From positions 806,001 through 870,000 of the forward strand of contig JANVFP010000003.1 in NCBI GenBank assembly GCA_027919835.1: a stretch of 64,000 nucleotides of DNA, in the 5' to 3' direction. Of this stretch, positions 50,931 through 63,151 are shown one piece after another. Positions within the stretch are counted from its first letter, which is position 1, and every line of letters begins with the position of its first letter. The DNA is from Lentinula raphanica. Taxonomy: Eukaryota > Basidiomycota > Agaricomycetes > Agaricales > Omphalotaceae. The notes below the pieces were generated by a model. It made no database searches. It saw only the letters and a program-made list of their open reading frames with translations, and was not told the DNA's origin. A program made the position numbers and the translations under genes.

Positions 50931-53208
50931 ATGCCTCCTCCTATAGCGAACGACCCTTGGCTGGCTGGTCGTCACTTTGGCATTGTCATAGACGCTGGAT
51001 CGTCTGGCTCTCGCCTTCAAATCTACAGCTGGAAGGATCCTGCACTCGTCTCTTCTCATTCGTCCTTACATTCATTGCCCAAGGTCGAGAAGGGTACGAA
51101 AGATGGAAAGTATTGGTCTACCAAGGTTGAGCCAGGTCGGCTACGCACTGTCGAATGTCATTCTTCTACTCATCTGCTTGCTAGGCATATCAACGTTCGC
51201 GAACAATCCCGAAGACATTGGAGCTTATCTTCGTCCCCTCCTTGGTCATGCCAGAGATAAAATACCTCCGTCACTTCACAAAGACACGCCTCTTTTCCTC
51301 CTGGCTACAGCTGGAATGCGTCTTCTCACTCCAGATAAGCAGGCCGAAATTTTGAAAGAGACCTGCTCCTTCCTTGTCCGTCATTCATACTTCAAAATCG
51401 ATGAACCTTCAGAAAGTGGTCCCTGTGGTTCAAGTGTGCTCATCATCACCGGAGAGGAGGAAGGTTTATTTGGCTGGATAGCCGTGAACTATCTCATGGA
51501 CGGTTTTGCGAACCAACAGGGGCATACCACGTATGGCTTTCTCGACATGGGCGGCGCGTCAACTCAAATCGCTTTTGAGCCAGGAAAGGACCACGAGTTG
51601 GACTCGAATAGGATGATAGACGTTCGCTTACGCTTGCTCGACGGAGAAGAGATACACCACAAGGTTTTCGTCACTACCTGGTTAGGTTATGGCACGAATC
51701 AAGCTCGGGAGAGATACATTGGGATGACTATCGAGGCCTTTGAGAACACTCGAACAGGCGAAGCCGACGTGGTTCCTGATCCATGTCTTCCCAAAAACCT
51801 TGAGCTAACCGAGACTCCTGCTTTTGTGGGATATGCCTCCGACCACGTTCAGGAAACGCATCATATGAAAGGCACCGGCTCCTTCGAACAGTGCATGAAG
51901 CAAACATCCACGCTACTCAACAAAAACGCTCCTTGTCCTGATGTGCCTTGTCTCATGGATGGAGTTCATGTCCCTCCTATCGACTTTTCCGTGTCTCACT
52001 TCATTGGCGTGTCCGAATACTGGTTTTCTTCGGAACATGTCTTTGGGCTTGGCGGACCTTACAATTTTGTCCAATACGAGCGAGCTGCTTCCAATTTCTG
52101 CTCGAGAGAGTGGTCAGATATCGTGCGCGAACATGAGGAGTCAGTCAGACATCGACCTTTGGATGGCGATGGAGAGGTAGAGGGTGAGAACGGAGAGGTT
52201 GTAGCTGTAGGGAAGTGGGGTCCACAGGTGGAAATACCTCGGTTACAGATGCAGTGCTTCAAAGCTGCTTGGATCGCGAATGTACTTCACGAGGGTATAG
52301 GTTTACCTCGAATAGTGGACCCAGATGGTAATTCCACGTCCGAAGCTGATCCCGTAGCCGCAAAAGCAGCACAGAAAGGGTTGGGTAGGCCGACCTTTCA
52401 ATCAATGGACTCTGTCGGTGATATCGCTATCAGCTGGACACTGGGAAAGATGGTTCTCGAGGCTAGCAAAGAGGTTCCTCCTCTACATGGTACCGTTCCT
52501 CCCATCAGTGATCCCCAAATACCCGAAGACTTTCCTGTCAAACCCATCCGCCCCTGGATATCTCTCGATGGCTTGGAGGACCGCCTCACACCTCACTTAC
52601 CACCGTCTCTCCACAGAAACTCCCTCGGATTCTCCCCTATCCTCCTCATTTTTTTCACTATGCTCCTTTTCGTCGCTGTCCTGTTCGCATGTCCTCTCCG
52701 TCGTCAATCTCGCTCGTTCTGCCTGCGCGCCTTACGGAAGGTTGCGAAACATGATTCGAACGCTTTTGCATTGGAGGAAGGGAAGTTCCTCAATGGCAAT
52801 GTATCAATTTCTCGACCGCCTTCTCCTACATCTGGTCCTATAAGATGGTTGCGCCCCTTACGACGATTACTTGTCTCGAAGCCAAAACGCACGCGGACTC
52901 GCCCTTTGGTACTTACAGGTTTGAACTCCAATATCCGTGATGGACCACTCACACCAACTCGAGGTTCTCCTATTCGACCGTACACGTTTCCTGCAGGGAT
53001 GATACTAGCAAACTCAGGTGGTTCCAATAGCACATCGCCTCTGCCTCCGTCTCCGAACAATGCCATTTTTGATGATGCCAATGGCGGTTCATCATCCTTC
53101 TCGCCTTCAAGAAATGCCTCCCAGATGAATCTATCCAGTATGGTCCCTCGATCTGTAACGAGAGTCAATAGCGGTTATCAGATTTCGGATGGTTATCTGC
53201 ACGACTGA
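50931..53208 (+). CDS. GDA1/CD39 apyrase (Golgi nucleoside diphosphatase, Ynd1-like)
   Basis: Two exons, join(50931..51135, 51185..53208), 742 residues. Hydrolyses NDP/NTP; in yeast the Golgi member removes UDP/GDP left by glycosyl transfer. Apyrase conserved regions in order: ACR1 VIDAGSSGSR (about residue 20), ACR2 LLATAGMRLL, ACR3 ITGEEEGLFGWIAVNYL (catalytic Glu), ACR4 FLDMGGASTQIAFE, then ISWTLGKMVLEAS. A C-terminal membrane helix FSPILLIFFTMLLFVAVLFACPL follows, with a cytosolic tail rich in basic and Ser residues. The single C-terminal anchor and lack of an N-terminal one fit the Ynd1 type rather than Gda1. The 49-nt intron closes VEPG|ISTFANNPE in frame. Confidence 0.94.
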
Positions 53209-53654
53209 AAGGGGCATGGCTCATACTTGGGCTCATGTTTTCCTCTTCTGTGCTTCGCCTTTGTGGCTGCATAGCTTACGGTCGTTGACGGGCTCGCCTT
53301 CCCGAGGGACTAGGTCAATGGTTCAGGATGGTTCACGCACGGATCGAATCGTAGATCGAAACTCCGCAATTCTCAGCACACAAAAGTGCAATGGATCTAG
53401 CGACTTCCGTTCGAAATCCAGTCGCATCAGTAGGGATAGAGGGTCTTTGTGCGGAGGGTCTTTGTGAAAATGACGTTATGTGAGCGGTTCTCATCATGCG
53501 CAACGATTGGCAGTGAAAGACCTGATAACGACACTCCATGGTATGGACACTATGATTTATGTTTCTTAGACAGATCAAAGGTGTAACTTATGATAGCAAA
53601 TCACTTATTCTACAAGTATTATCCATTGTTACCTACCAATTTTTGATCTTGTGT
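53209..53654. other. Intergenic between convergent genes
   Basis: 446 bp with only a GTCTTTGTG(C/A) repeat at 53440-53470; presumably two 3' UTRs. Confidence 0.45.
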
Positions 53655-54689
53655 CTACTGCACTCGACAACATGATGTCAAACTCCAAGGCAAGTGCCAT
53701 CTTTTTCTTCGTGTCAGTGCCATTTCAAATGTCCTTGGCTGGAAGTTGTGAAGTCTTCTCATTTCCTCCTCTACGTCTCTGTCAATCACCCAGCCGTAAA
53801 ATGCCCAGTCATCTTTCATAGTAGGCGACATAGTCTTTTCTCGATCGATCAACCACTCGTTTTCGAGCACACCTTCCACCGAAAACCTCACTAACCTGAC
53901 TCGATCAGATAATGCACCTGCGGAACAAAGTACATCGAGGAAGAACTTCAATCGCATGACACTGTCCGTCAGAATTTCGATGGGCACCGTATGAATTTGG
54001 TTGTTGTAAAGAGGATCTGTGAATGATTCAACACTCGACAGATTCACGGATAAAGTGTCTATGCTCCAAACATGGTTGGTATCTGTGTTTCTGTATAAAC
54101 CTGCAGGTCCGTAGAGCAGAAACCTGGCCAGCATGGTAAAGAGGTTTCGAACGATTTTGGAAAGTCCTCCATTGGCGGACCAACGAATGGTTAATTCCGA
54201 CTGCAGTCTGAGTGAAACATCTAGATTTTTGCATTTTGGATTGAGGTCTACCGAGATTAACGACGAGGCGTTCAATCCTTCTGGATAGGTGCATAAGGGT
54301 AACACAATCCAGGTTGGCCATATCTCATCCGTCCAGTAAGTCCAAAGACTTCTCTCTGGATTCGTTATCCCAACCAGAATAACATCGAGCTCGAAGGACA
54401 TGCCACCGAGTTTTTGTTGCCTTTCGAAGCACTCGACGACTTCGGTGTATGTCTGACGGCAAGTATACAGAATCCCGAAACAAGAGCCTCGACTGGCATG
54501 GGTCTGCCACTTCCAATCAAGTTTAGGACGAGTCACGGTATGACGCTCCGAGACGTCTATGAGATGCCCAGGTACAGAGGGCGAAAGCGATCCAATAGGT
54601 GCGTAGAGCAATGAGTCGTAAATTTGATCACGGAGCTCGCGAGGAAAGGAAAGAAATGGGCTGCTACCGGGAAGGGATTCAGTGAACAT
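53655..54689 (-). CDS. F-box-like protein, paralogue 1
   Basis: 344 residues in one exon. N-terminus FLSFPRELRDQIYDSLLYAPIGS resembles the degenerate F-box start of many fungal proteins (L-P-x-E-[LI]-R-x-x-I-Y). It is followed by RGSCFGILYTCRQTYTEVVECFERQQKLGGMSFELDVILVG, where L-x-x-[TV]-C-R-Q-x-Y-x-E is the usual motif after such a box, then PTWIVLPLCTYPEGLNASSLISVDLNPKCKNLDVSLRLQSE and TLSVNLSSVESFTDPLY. If an SCF adaptor, the target is unknown. About half its residues are shared with the next gene upstream, so they are tandem duplicates. The C-terminus (RRKRWHLPWSLTSCC) differs and may be shaped by an unseen intron. Confidence 0.7.
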   Translation of the reverse strand: MFTESLPGSSPFLSFPRELRDQIYDSLLYAPIGSLSPSVPGHLIDVSERHTVTRPKLDWKWQTHASRGSCFGILYTCRQTYTEVVECFERQQKLGGMSFELDVILVGITNPERSLWTYWTDEIWPTWIVLPLCTYPEGLNASSLISVDLNPKCKNLDVSLRLQSELTIRWSANGGLSKIVRNLFTMLARFLLYGPAGLYRNTDTNHVWSIDTLSVNLSSVESFTDPLYNNQIHTVPIEILTDSVMRLKFFLDVLCSAGALSDRVRLVRFSVEGVLENEWLIDREKTMSPTMKDDWAFYGWVIDRDVEEEMRRLHNFQPRTFEMALTRRKRWHLPWSLTSCCRVQ

Positions 54690-55097
54690 CGTTGAAGAGT
54701 CAAGACGGTTAGTTACATAAATAAGCGCTTATCAGCGCTTCCGAACGATGAATCTTCCTCTTGACAGCGTAGACTCGTCCCTAGACTCAAAGAGCCTCAA
54801 ACAAGCTCAAACATCGCAGCATCACTGAGGCGCCGGGTCACACCAGTCTGTTGGCAGCGTGCATTTTCATTGGCTTTCAGACTCTTAGAGTCTAGCTCTA
54901 CGGTTTTCCTCAAACCCAAGGTGTAGATTGCTACAATGAAAGCTCATCGAACAGGGTTATAAGTACAACCTGTACCAACTTGTACATAAGTATACTGAAA
55001 TCTGAAAGTTGTGAGGGATCGAGGTACCACATTGGGAAGTATTAGTGGGGCTACTATGAGAAAGGGTATCGAGAGTACTAGTAAGCATGGGGGAAGA
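54690..55097. other. Intergenic between the F-box-like paralogues
   Basis: 408 bp. Presumably the promoter of paralogue 1 and the 3' UTR of paralogue 2; repeats of GTACAACCTGTACCAACTTGTACATAAG (about 54960) were noted. No gene. Confidence 0.45.
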
Positions 55098-56144
55098 TTA
55101 AGCACTGATAGTATGCATACCGAACAAAAGTAAGCTTACCAAGTTCAGCTTTTGCAACTTGTGCCAAGATATTCTACGTTCTTCCGAGTCCGCATCAATT
55201 ACCCATCCGTACCTTGATGCCCATAATTCTTTCTCCAAGGACGACATAGTTTTGCCTTGATCGACGAGCCACTCGGTATCGAGTACACCTTCCAGAGAAA
55301 GCCTGACCAGCCTAATTCGATCGAATAATGCACCTGCTGTATGGGCTTCATCCAGGTAATTCTTCAAGTGAGTGATGCTGTCCTCTACAACTTCGTCGGG
55401 TACCGTACAAGTCTGGCCATTGTAAGGATCCGTGAATGATGTGACACGGGATAGGTTTATAGACAGAGTATCTATTTTCCAGACACGATGATCGGGGTTT
55501 GTGATTTTGCAAAAACCTGCTGGTCCATAAAGCAGGAATCTCGCCAGCATGGTGAAGAGGCTCCGCGTAAGTCGTTCTAGTAGGTCAGGATCGCTCCATC
55601 GCAATGCCATCTCTGATTGCACTCTCAACGATACCTCCAGAGTTTTGCATTTCGGATGACGATCTGTCGCAATCAACGAGGAACCGTCGAAACCTTGAGG
55701 ATATGTACATAAGGGGAGCACAGTCCAGGTAGGCCATATCTCGTCGCCCCAGTTGACCAAATTCCACCCCCTGTCATAGTCAAGAACTACCCCACGCAGA
55801 ATAATGTCGAGCTCGAACGACATGCCACCAAGTTTCTCTTGTCTTTCGAAGCACTCGACAATTTCGGTGTAGATCTGGCGGCAAGTATACAGAATGCCGA
55901 AGCAAGAACCTCGAGGAGCATGCTCAGTCTGCCAGTTCCAATCGAACATGAGATCAGGCGAATAAGAATAACTGTTTAGATCTTCTATGAGATGCACGGG
56001 TATAGACGGCGAGGGTGTTCCGATAGGTGCATAAAGCAGCGTTTCGTAGATGTTATCACGTATTTCGCGAGGCAGAGAGAGGAATGAGCTGCTATGAAGG
56101 GTGCTGGACATCATTGAAGATGGATACGAACGTCCAGACGGCAT
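55098..56144 (-). CDS. F-box-like protein, paralogue 2
   Basis: 348 residues in one exon. Same layout as its neighbour: SFLSLPREIRDNIYETLLYAPIGTPSPSIPVHLIEDL, RGSCFGILYTCRQIYTEIVECFERQEKLGGMSFELDIILRG, DEIWPTWTVLPLCTYPQGFDGSSLIATDRHPKCKTLEVSLRVQSEMALRW, LFTMLARFLLYGPAGF, KIDTLSINLSRVTSFTDPY, DRIRLVRLSLEGVLDTEWLVDQGKTMS, YGWVID. A possible donor (GTAAGC) near 55138 leaves the last dozen codons uncertain. Divergent from the Rap1-like gene, 115 bp apart. Confidence 0.72.
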   Translation of the reverse strand: MPSGRSYPSSMMSSTLHSSSFLSLPREIRDNIYETLLYAPIGTPSPSIPVHLIEDLNSYSYSPDLMFDWNWQTEHAPRGSCFGILYTCRQIYTEIVECFERQEKLGGMSFELDIILRGVVLDYDRGWNLVNWGDEIWPTWTVLPLCTYPQGFDGSSLIATDRHPKCKTLEVSLRVQSEMALRWSDPDLLERLTRSLFTMLARFLLYGPAGFCKITNPDHRVWKIDTLSINLSRVTSFTDPYNGQTCTVPDEVVEDSITHLKNYLDEAHTAGALFDRIRLVRLSLEGVLDTEWLVDQGKTMSSLEKELWASRYGWVIDADSEERRISWHKLQKLNLVSLLLFGMHTISA

Positions 56145-56259
56145 CCTCTGAAAATACGTACAAGTTGAAGTTAGGACTCAGGAGTGAGAAAAGTTCTGGT
56201 TACGTAAGTGCCGAAACTCGACGATGTAAGCCACGTGATCCACTTGTTCCCTTTCAACC

Positions 56260-58141
56260 ATGATGATGGAGTTGGACGCGACTCAAATTTTCATGCGAGA
56301 TGGCATTCCAATTTATTTCGTTTTCCATAACTCTATACGAAATCGTGGTGCTATCAAGGCTCTCGCTGAAAACATATGGGTGCGCTGTATAGATTCTTTG
56401 GTAGTTTGTCACAAGACTCACTATCTCGTTATCATTATCTAGGCTCACGGTGGTGAAGTAGTAGACAGCGACGATGGAGCTGATATACTACTCATAAATC
56501 CAACTCGCCCAGGAGCGAGTCAACGGCTCTTACAGAGCGCGTATGACTGTCACCCTGATGAAGACAAGAGCAAGATCTGGGTCCGAGAAATGTCGTTCGT
56601 TGACCAATGTATAAAATGTGGTTCTTTGGACTTGGAGCCTCCACCCAAGAGACCAGTGCCTGGATTGCCTCCTGGAAGAGGGTATGTCTCTCGCTCAATA
56701 CCACATTACTGGAAAAAAATGACTCTGTTACCTGCAGGAGAATCGCTTTCACACAAGAAGACGAAGAGAATCTCTGCGAGCATTTAGCTCGTACCCTTCC
56801 TGATCCTACCCTTGGTGGTCGTCAATCTCTGATGCTGTACAAGAGCCTTGTATCCATGGTAAGCGAACGACCCCTTTTAGCCAATGACAAACCTGATGTT
56901 CGGTACAGACTACATGTCTTCCGGACGTGTATAGTTGGGCGACAAGACACACTGCCCAAAGCTGGCGTGAACATTACAAGAAGAACCGAGAACGCCTTGA
57001 CGCCAGAATAGCAGAAATCGTCGCCGAAATCGGTGTGAATCCCAAGGCTTTCTTCTATCAAAAGCGGGAAAGCAATTCCGAAGAGCCGGAGACGGAGGAA
57101 GACCAGGAAGAAGCGAACAAACTTGCAGATAATGAAGAGGCAGCTTTAGAGGCGCAACATCGAGAAAACATGGGCCAGGCTTCTACCTCAGGGAAAGAAC
57201 TCGCCGAAGAGGATGGTCATGATGAGAACGCTGATATCCCACCAGTACCAAAACCCAAACCTCAACGTCGTAAGCGTCGAATCCATGTTGTGCCCAACGA
57301 TACGAACGAAGTCAACCCTGAACCCCCCTTGCAACCGATTGACCAAGATGATGGTATCGTGTCTGATCCAGAAGCTGCGCCCGAGGGCAGCAAACCACAG
57401 AATCTACCGCCGCCCACACACACTCTCGACCCGCCAACACCTTCAGCTGAGCCCGCCACCGTCGAAGAACCGCCTTATCGTAATACACGTGACCGCTCGC
57501 GTTCGCGCTCTGTGTCCGTGAACCCAGCTCCAGAAATCGTTCCAAAGAGACGGGGTCGAAAACCGAGTGCGAAACGCGCTGCACTTCGAGTCCGTGACCC
57601 TTCTCCGATGGAAGATATCCAGGAAGCTTCACCTGAAGCAGAAGAATTACATTCCGACCGCGAGCACGGATCGTTGTTTTCAGATACTGAACCTCAACAA
57701 GATACACAATTGAATGCTGCTTCCGGACAGCTCCAAGAAGCAACGAACGTTCCTGACAAACGCGCACGGGCTGAGGATGACGAGTCGGAGGACGATAGGC
57801 AGGTTCGGGATATTCTGGAAAAAGTTGGCGAAAACGAGTCTGCTCCAGTTCCGGCTGTCGAGAGAACACCACCACCGCCTCGTCGTGGGCCTGGCAGGCC
57901 AAGAAAGCAGACGCCTGCGGTCATACTCGTACCTGGAACGCCTGCTCGTGGTCGTGGAGGACAAAGGAAGAAGCCGGCTTCTGTTGGATCTATGAGCAGC
58001 GATTCTGTGGTCCCGATTGACGGTTCGCGTGCTAGTGCGCACAAGAAGAAACGGGCGGCGGAGGAGACGTATAATACACCGTTCAAACCTATACCTGGAA
58101 CCGAGGCAGCTCGTAAGGCTAAACGAATGGCAATGGCGTGA
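56260..58141 (+). CDS. Rap1-like telomere protein (BRCT plus Rap1 Myb domain)
   Basis: Four exons, join(56260..56379, 56443..56681, 56738..56858, 56909..58141), 570 residues, phases consistent. Rap1 proteins bind telomeric complexes through shelterin partners or DNA directly. N-terminal BRCT-like region: TQIFMRDGIPIYFVFHNSIRNRGAIKALAENIWAHGGEVVDSDDGADILLINP. Rap1 Myb (about 127-200): RIAFTQEDEENLCEHLARTLPDPTLGGRQSLMLYKSLVSM, then YSWATRHTAQSWREHYKKNRERLDARIAEIV, matching the W-A-x-R-H-T-x-Q-S-W-R-x-x-Y-K-K signature. A long disordered part follows with basic AT-hook-like motifs PKRRGRKPS (about 215) and RRGPGRPRKQ (about 487) and a KKKR near the C-terminus. No recognisable C-terminal RCT domain. 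Three ATGs in a row start the ORF. Confidence 0.83.
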
Positions 58142-58250
58142 TGCTTGTTGTGAGGATCTGGTATATGATTTTTATCTTTATTGGTATTGGTTCGAGATAC
58201 ATTCAGGTACATTCATTCTATACACAATGCTATATGCAGTTCTACGATAG

Positions 58251-59456
58251 TCATGTACTAATGCTATCACCCTGTAATTCCTCGAACTTCTTACGGGCCA
58301 TACGGATATTCAGCTTGATGGCTGCAGTCTCTGAAGAATAATGTAAACTCATTTTCGGCATCATACACCTATTAATTTCAGGCCTCACCTATTGTTGGAT
58401 CGTGGACGACGACCATCACATACGTATTCCTCGTCATTTCATCCAACACCGCAGTAAAATCATACATGTCCAGCTCGAGAGAATGGAATTCTTCTCGAAC
58501 CCGTGAACAGGACCATTTAAAAGCTTTGATTAGTTCAGAGGTGCGTTCGTAACGTTTGGGATGCATCTGATGTGGATCTAGAGGAGACGGCGGGGCGAAT
58601 GTATATGTGGGAGAGGTCGCGTTATTAGGCGAGGAGGCGGAAGATTCTGAGGGAGAGGAGGTCGAAGGTAGTGTAGAGGTGGCTATGACGAGGAAAGTTG
58701 TGCGTTCGAATAAGATGACTTCTGTTGCGCTGCATGCTGCAGCAACAATATTGAGATGCTTGTTGAGGACCTCAGCGTTAGGTATCAGGGTATGGACTAT
58801 ACTCGACCAGGCCTATAAGGTAAACATTAGGAAAGTTTATCATAATCATTGGTCACTTACCCTGTAGAGGCTCTCATCATAGATACTTGTCCCAAAAACG
58901 GTGATAGCAACATCCCCACTAGCCTTTTGCACTTCTTCACGCTTCCTCTCAAACATCAACGTCTTTGGCTCCTGCACCAGGTCCATCTTATGCACGAGTA
59001 GGAACACAGCCGCGTTTGGACTATACTGTGTTAGACCATCCAAACAATCCCGGTAATATTCCAGATCCTTGTTCATCTCTCGAGTCTCGATGTCGAAGAC
59101 ATAAATTAATACACCGACATGTTGGAAAATTGTTGCTCGCTGAGTGGACAGATAAGAGTCCATGAACGCGTCTTGGCCACCACAGTCCCAGAGGTTCAGA
59201 ATGAGGTCACCGAGGAAACGAACGTGGTTTTGCTCTACGTCGATTGTGGCACCGAGACGAGCGGTTGAAGATGCGGGGTTGTTTGAGCTAGGGAAAAGTT
59301 GAGCGTCGAGTGCCGCAGAAGGAGAAAACTTGGAAGTACAATATAAGGGAACGCATAGACGTCTTGCCACTGCCAGAGGCACCCATGAGAAGGACCTAGG
59401 GATATAATTCACTTCCTACAGTGAAGAACACCGTTGAACCCTACCTTCTTTTTCAT
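58251..59456 (-). CDS. GTR1: Gtr1/RagA-type Rag GTPase
   Basis: Five exons, complement(58251..58330, 58389..58812, 58861..59287, 59340..59395, 59445..59456), 332 residues. Rag GTPase of the EGO/Ragulator-bound heterodimer that passes amino-acid signals to TORC1 at the vacuole. P-loop GASGSGKTSMRS (G1), LGATIDVEQNHVRF (G2), LNLWDCGGQDAFMDSY (G3), LLVHKMD (G4, HKMD as in RagA/Gtr1), GTSIYDESLYRAWSSIVHTLIPN (G5), and the C-terminal roadblock-like part YVMVVVHDPTIETAAIKLNIRMARKKFEELQ. The first coding exon is only 12 nt (MKKK). Convergent with the Rap1-like gene, 109 bp apart. Confidence 0.95.
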
Positions 59457-59575
59457 CGTGGCAGGCGAGGTGGAAGTCAAAGCGAGAGAGAGATGTGTGA
59501 GAACAGTGTACAATTTGATTGCGAGTACAATTTTTTTGTGATTCCTATGTACAATCCACGGAACTCTTCTTCTCT

Positions 59576-60265
<690 letters not shown>

Positions 60266-60396
60266 GGCCGTGAGTTTGATACAGAGTCAAGTTCGGCGTT
60301 GCGTACGTGCATGAGCAACCAGATAGGCGCCGTAGTCACGTGGCTGAGCAATGAGCAATCAAAATTTTCCTTCGTCTCCGCTTGTTTCTCTCCATT

Positions 60397-62475
60397 ATGG
60401 GAGACCAACATGTCGCCGGTAAGCTCACAAAAACTGAAGAGGAATCATCTACTTATTTTGTACCAGCTGCATACACGCATATCTATGCATTTCTGAAAAG
60501 TCGTCAACATAACGACGTCGCAAAGGCTCTCAAGAAGGCTGCGAAAGGCGTCGTGATTCTAAAGGATTGGGAGGATGATACGACGCCCAAGTTGGATGAA
60601 ATCCTCAAGGAATGGAAGTCCTATAGAGAGAAAGTAGAGAACAAGAGGTGTGTCGTCGTGACTGGGGACTTGTACATTATATTCACTTCACCTTTCATTA
60701 GCACGTCCGAAGAATCTGATTCCTCATCCGAGTGAGTTCACAATGAATATCATCAAGCACCTCACCCTTGATACTTAGTACTGTTTCTCAGAAGCGACTC
60801 TAGCTGTATGTGTGCTGTGAATAATGTTTCCTTCCCGATGTTCAGAACGCTCCCTTGCTATACCTGTTCATACCCATACAGCCTCTTCAGATTCTAGCCG
60901 TACCTCATCCAAGCAAAATCAACCCTCAGGGAAGAATAAGCAAGGAGATAAATCCAGCTCGAGGAAATCCAAACAACAGAAGCCATCCGGCTCATCGTCT
61001 GATTCTGATTCCGACTCTGAGTCCTCAAGTGAAGAGGCGGAGGAGCAAAGCAAAGCGACAACACCAGTGGATGACTCTGATGGTACTTGGCTTGTCGCTC
61101 TTGAAATCTAATCTTTGAAATATATCACTTTCTCAGATTCAGATTCAGACTCTTCTTCTTCTGACGGATCTTCTGCACCTGGTGAAACTCACATATTATC
61201 TCGATCCAACCGAAACTGACTCTCAGTTAGACAAGAAGGACAAGCACAACAAGAGTGACGTGCAGAGTCTAGACCGACACGAGTCCAGTTCCACTCTGTT
61301 GAGCGAGTCCGAAAGGGAGAAGAAGAAGAAGAAGGGAGGAAAATCCACTCAGAAAGTGGCTTCCATCGCATCGTCAGCTTTCCATGAAGTCGAAGTCTCC
61401 TTCTGTGACTCATCAACATCTATTGTAGAGTGGCGAAATCGGATAAGAAAGGCAAGGCAAAGAAATCTAGCCCTTCTTCGTCGTCGTCGTCGTCGTCATC
61501 TTCAGACTCGGATCCCGAGGACAAACCTCGAACAAAATTGGAAAAAGTCGCAAAGAAGAAGGGAGGCAATAGCTCCAGCTCGTCCTCTTCGTCATCTTCA
61601 GAACCGGACTCCGATGATGAGACTAGTGAAGCGGAGAGTTCGAACGACTCGTGCTCAGATTCCGATTCCGATTCCGATTCCGACTCCGACTCCGACTCGA
61701 AGCCCAAAGCGGCGTCAGCGAAACACAAAAAAGCTGCTAACCAAAAGAACGTCTCTGCCTCTTCCAAATCATCAGCTACCTCATCATCTGATCCGGACCC
61801 AAGCTCCTCGGATTCTGAACCGAATCTGAAATCTGACACCACCCACAAGAAACCAACCCGATCGGAAGAGGACAAACTGTCCACGAAATCTCAGGCTGCG
61901 AAACGGCCTACAGCTGACCTCGCTGACGAAGACAAGATTGCAAAGAAACGTCGAGTTTCCGAAGGTGGGACGGCTGTTCCGGCAGCGACTGTGTCTATGA
62001 CTGTGGAGGCCTCTCCCGCTGCAGACGCACCTAAAGCTGGAGGCCGGCGAATGCCTCAAGAACGATTCCAAAGAATCAAAGTTGACAAGGTTCCTACTCA
62101 TCTTATCAGAGACAACAGATATGAGAATAAGGTGTGTGTTAATCAATCTCAATCACCGTCTCGGCTTCGATATCTCGTTTCCGATCTTCGTTGATCTGTT
62201 TTAAGCTCGTTCGCTGAACGCTGAACTGAACTATCAACATGCTCACCAATCCATTTTTGTAGGCTGCACCAGAGAACGACTACGGTGCAAAAGCACATGC
62301 CGACCTCATTGTCACTCGTGGAGCGGGATTCCGCAAGGAAAAGAACAAAAAGAAACGCGGAAGTTATAAAGGTGGAAATATTACTGTAAGCCTTTGTCCT
62401 GTGTGCCGGTGGAAATTTCTCAACGATGGACAGATGGAAAGTCATAGTTACAAGTTTCCTGACACAGACGACTAG
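60397..62475 (+). CDS. Nopp140/SRP40-type nucleolar phosphoprotein
   Basis: LisH-like N-terminus (YTHIYAFLKSRQHNDVAKALKKAAKG), long acidic serine tracts (SSSDSDSDSESSSEEAEEQSK, SDSDSDSDSD) alternating with Lys-rich segments, and the SRP40 C-terminal domain (RMPQERFQRIKVDKVPTHLIRDNRYENKAAPENDYGAKAHADLIVTRGAGFRKEKNKKKRGSYKGGNIT). These are chaperones of snoRNP assembly. Proposed exons: 60397..60647, 60702..60731, 60792..60805, 60882..61082, 61137..61181, 61231..about 61350, about 61430..62131, 62263..62385, 62434..62475. Exon 3 is 14 nt. The junction between about 61310 and 61430 could not be resolved: no GT-AG pair with a good donor keeps the frame. A 48-nt in-frame segment at 60419-60466 may also be an intron. 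Confidence 0.85.
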
Positions 62476-63151
62476 GCGGGGGATGAATTCGTCTGTTTTC
62501 TAGTCTAATCATGCTCTTCAACCACATCTCCATCAGCCGATGATTATTCGGTGTCTTCCTTCTGTATGGTTGCCAACGAGTGCTGACAACTTGCGGGACT
62601 TTGTGCTACTACCAAATAATCACTTTAATCCGCGTATGGCTCGCGACGAATATACTCATTCGAAAGAAGGACTGCTTTCATCTACTCTCACAAACAGGCT
62701 ACTTATCCCGCAAACGTCAATTCAATGAATCGAGTTTCTGTCACTCTTTTGTATCCGTTCTTTTTGTCTTGAAGCTCTCTCACAATTCCTCGGAATTTCA
62801 TGCAGCTTCGAAACAATATAATTTCGGTAAGATAACAACTTCGCTCAAAATTTGGCGGCAGTTTCCTTGTCCAAAAGGTTGGGTGAATATCAGACTCTTC
62901 GGTGTGTATTCATCAAAGTTTTGTGTTGTTCTTTGCGCGCGGTCCGCTGGAAAGCTTTCCTCGCTAACCGCTTCGTGGCTCTCACTAACCAGAATTTTAT
63001 TGCACGCACGTCTTTGCACGTCGACTCTCAATCGCTTTGCTCTTCTGAGTCGGTTAGAGAGCTTTTTTCGAATTCCCTTCCTTCTGTTGTTCATAGTTCT
63101 TTATGCGAAAACTGAAAACTCGGCGGCTCATCTGTTTCCCCCTCGCAGATT
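62476..63151. other. Intergenic, no gene seen
   Basis: A long plus-strand frame across 62580-63374 is Ser/Leu/Phe-rich, lacks motifs and overlaps the next gene in another frame; not supported. Confidence 0.4.

Noticed and set aside
61420..61884. Acidic Glu/Ser minus-strand frame opposite SRP40.
   Set aside because: It is the complement of Ser/Asp codon repeats, which stay open on both strands.
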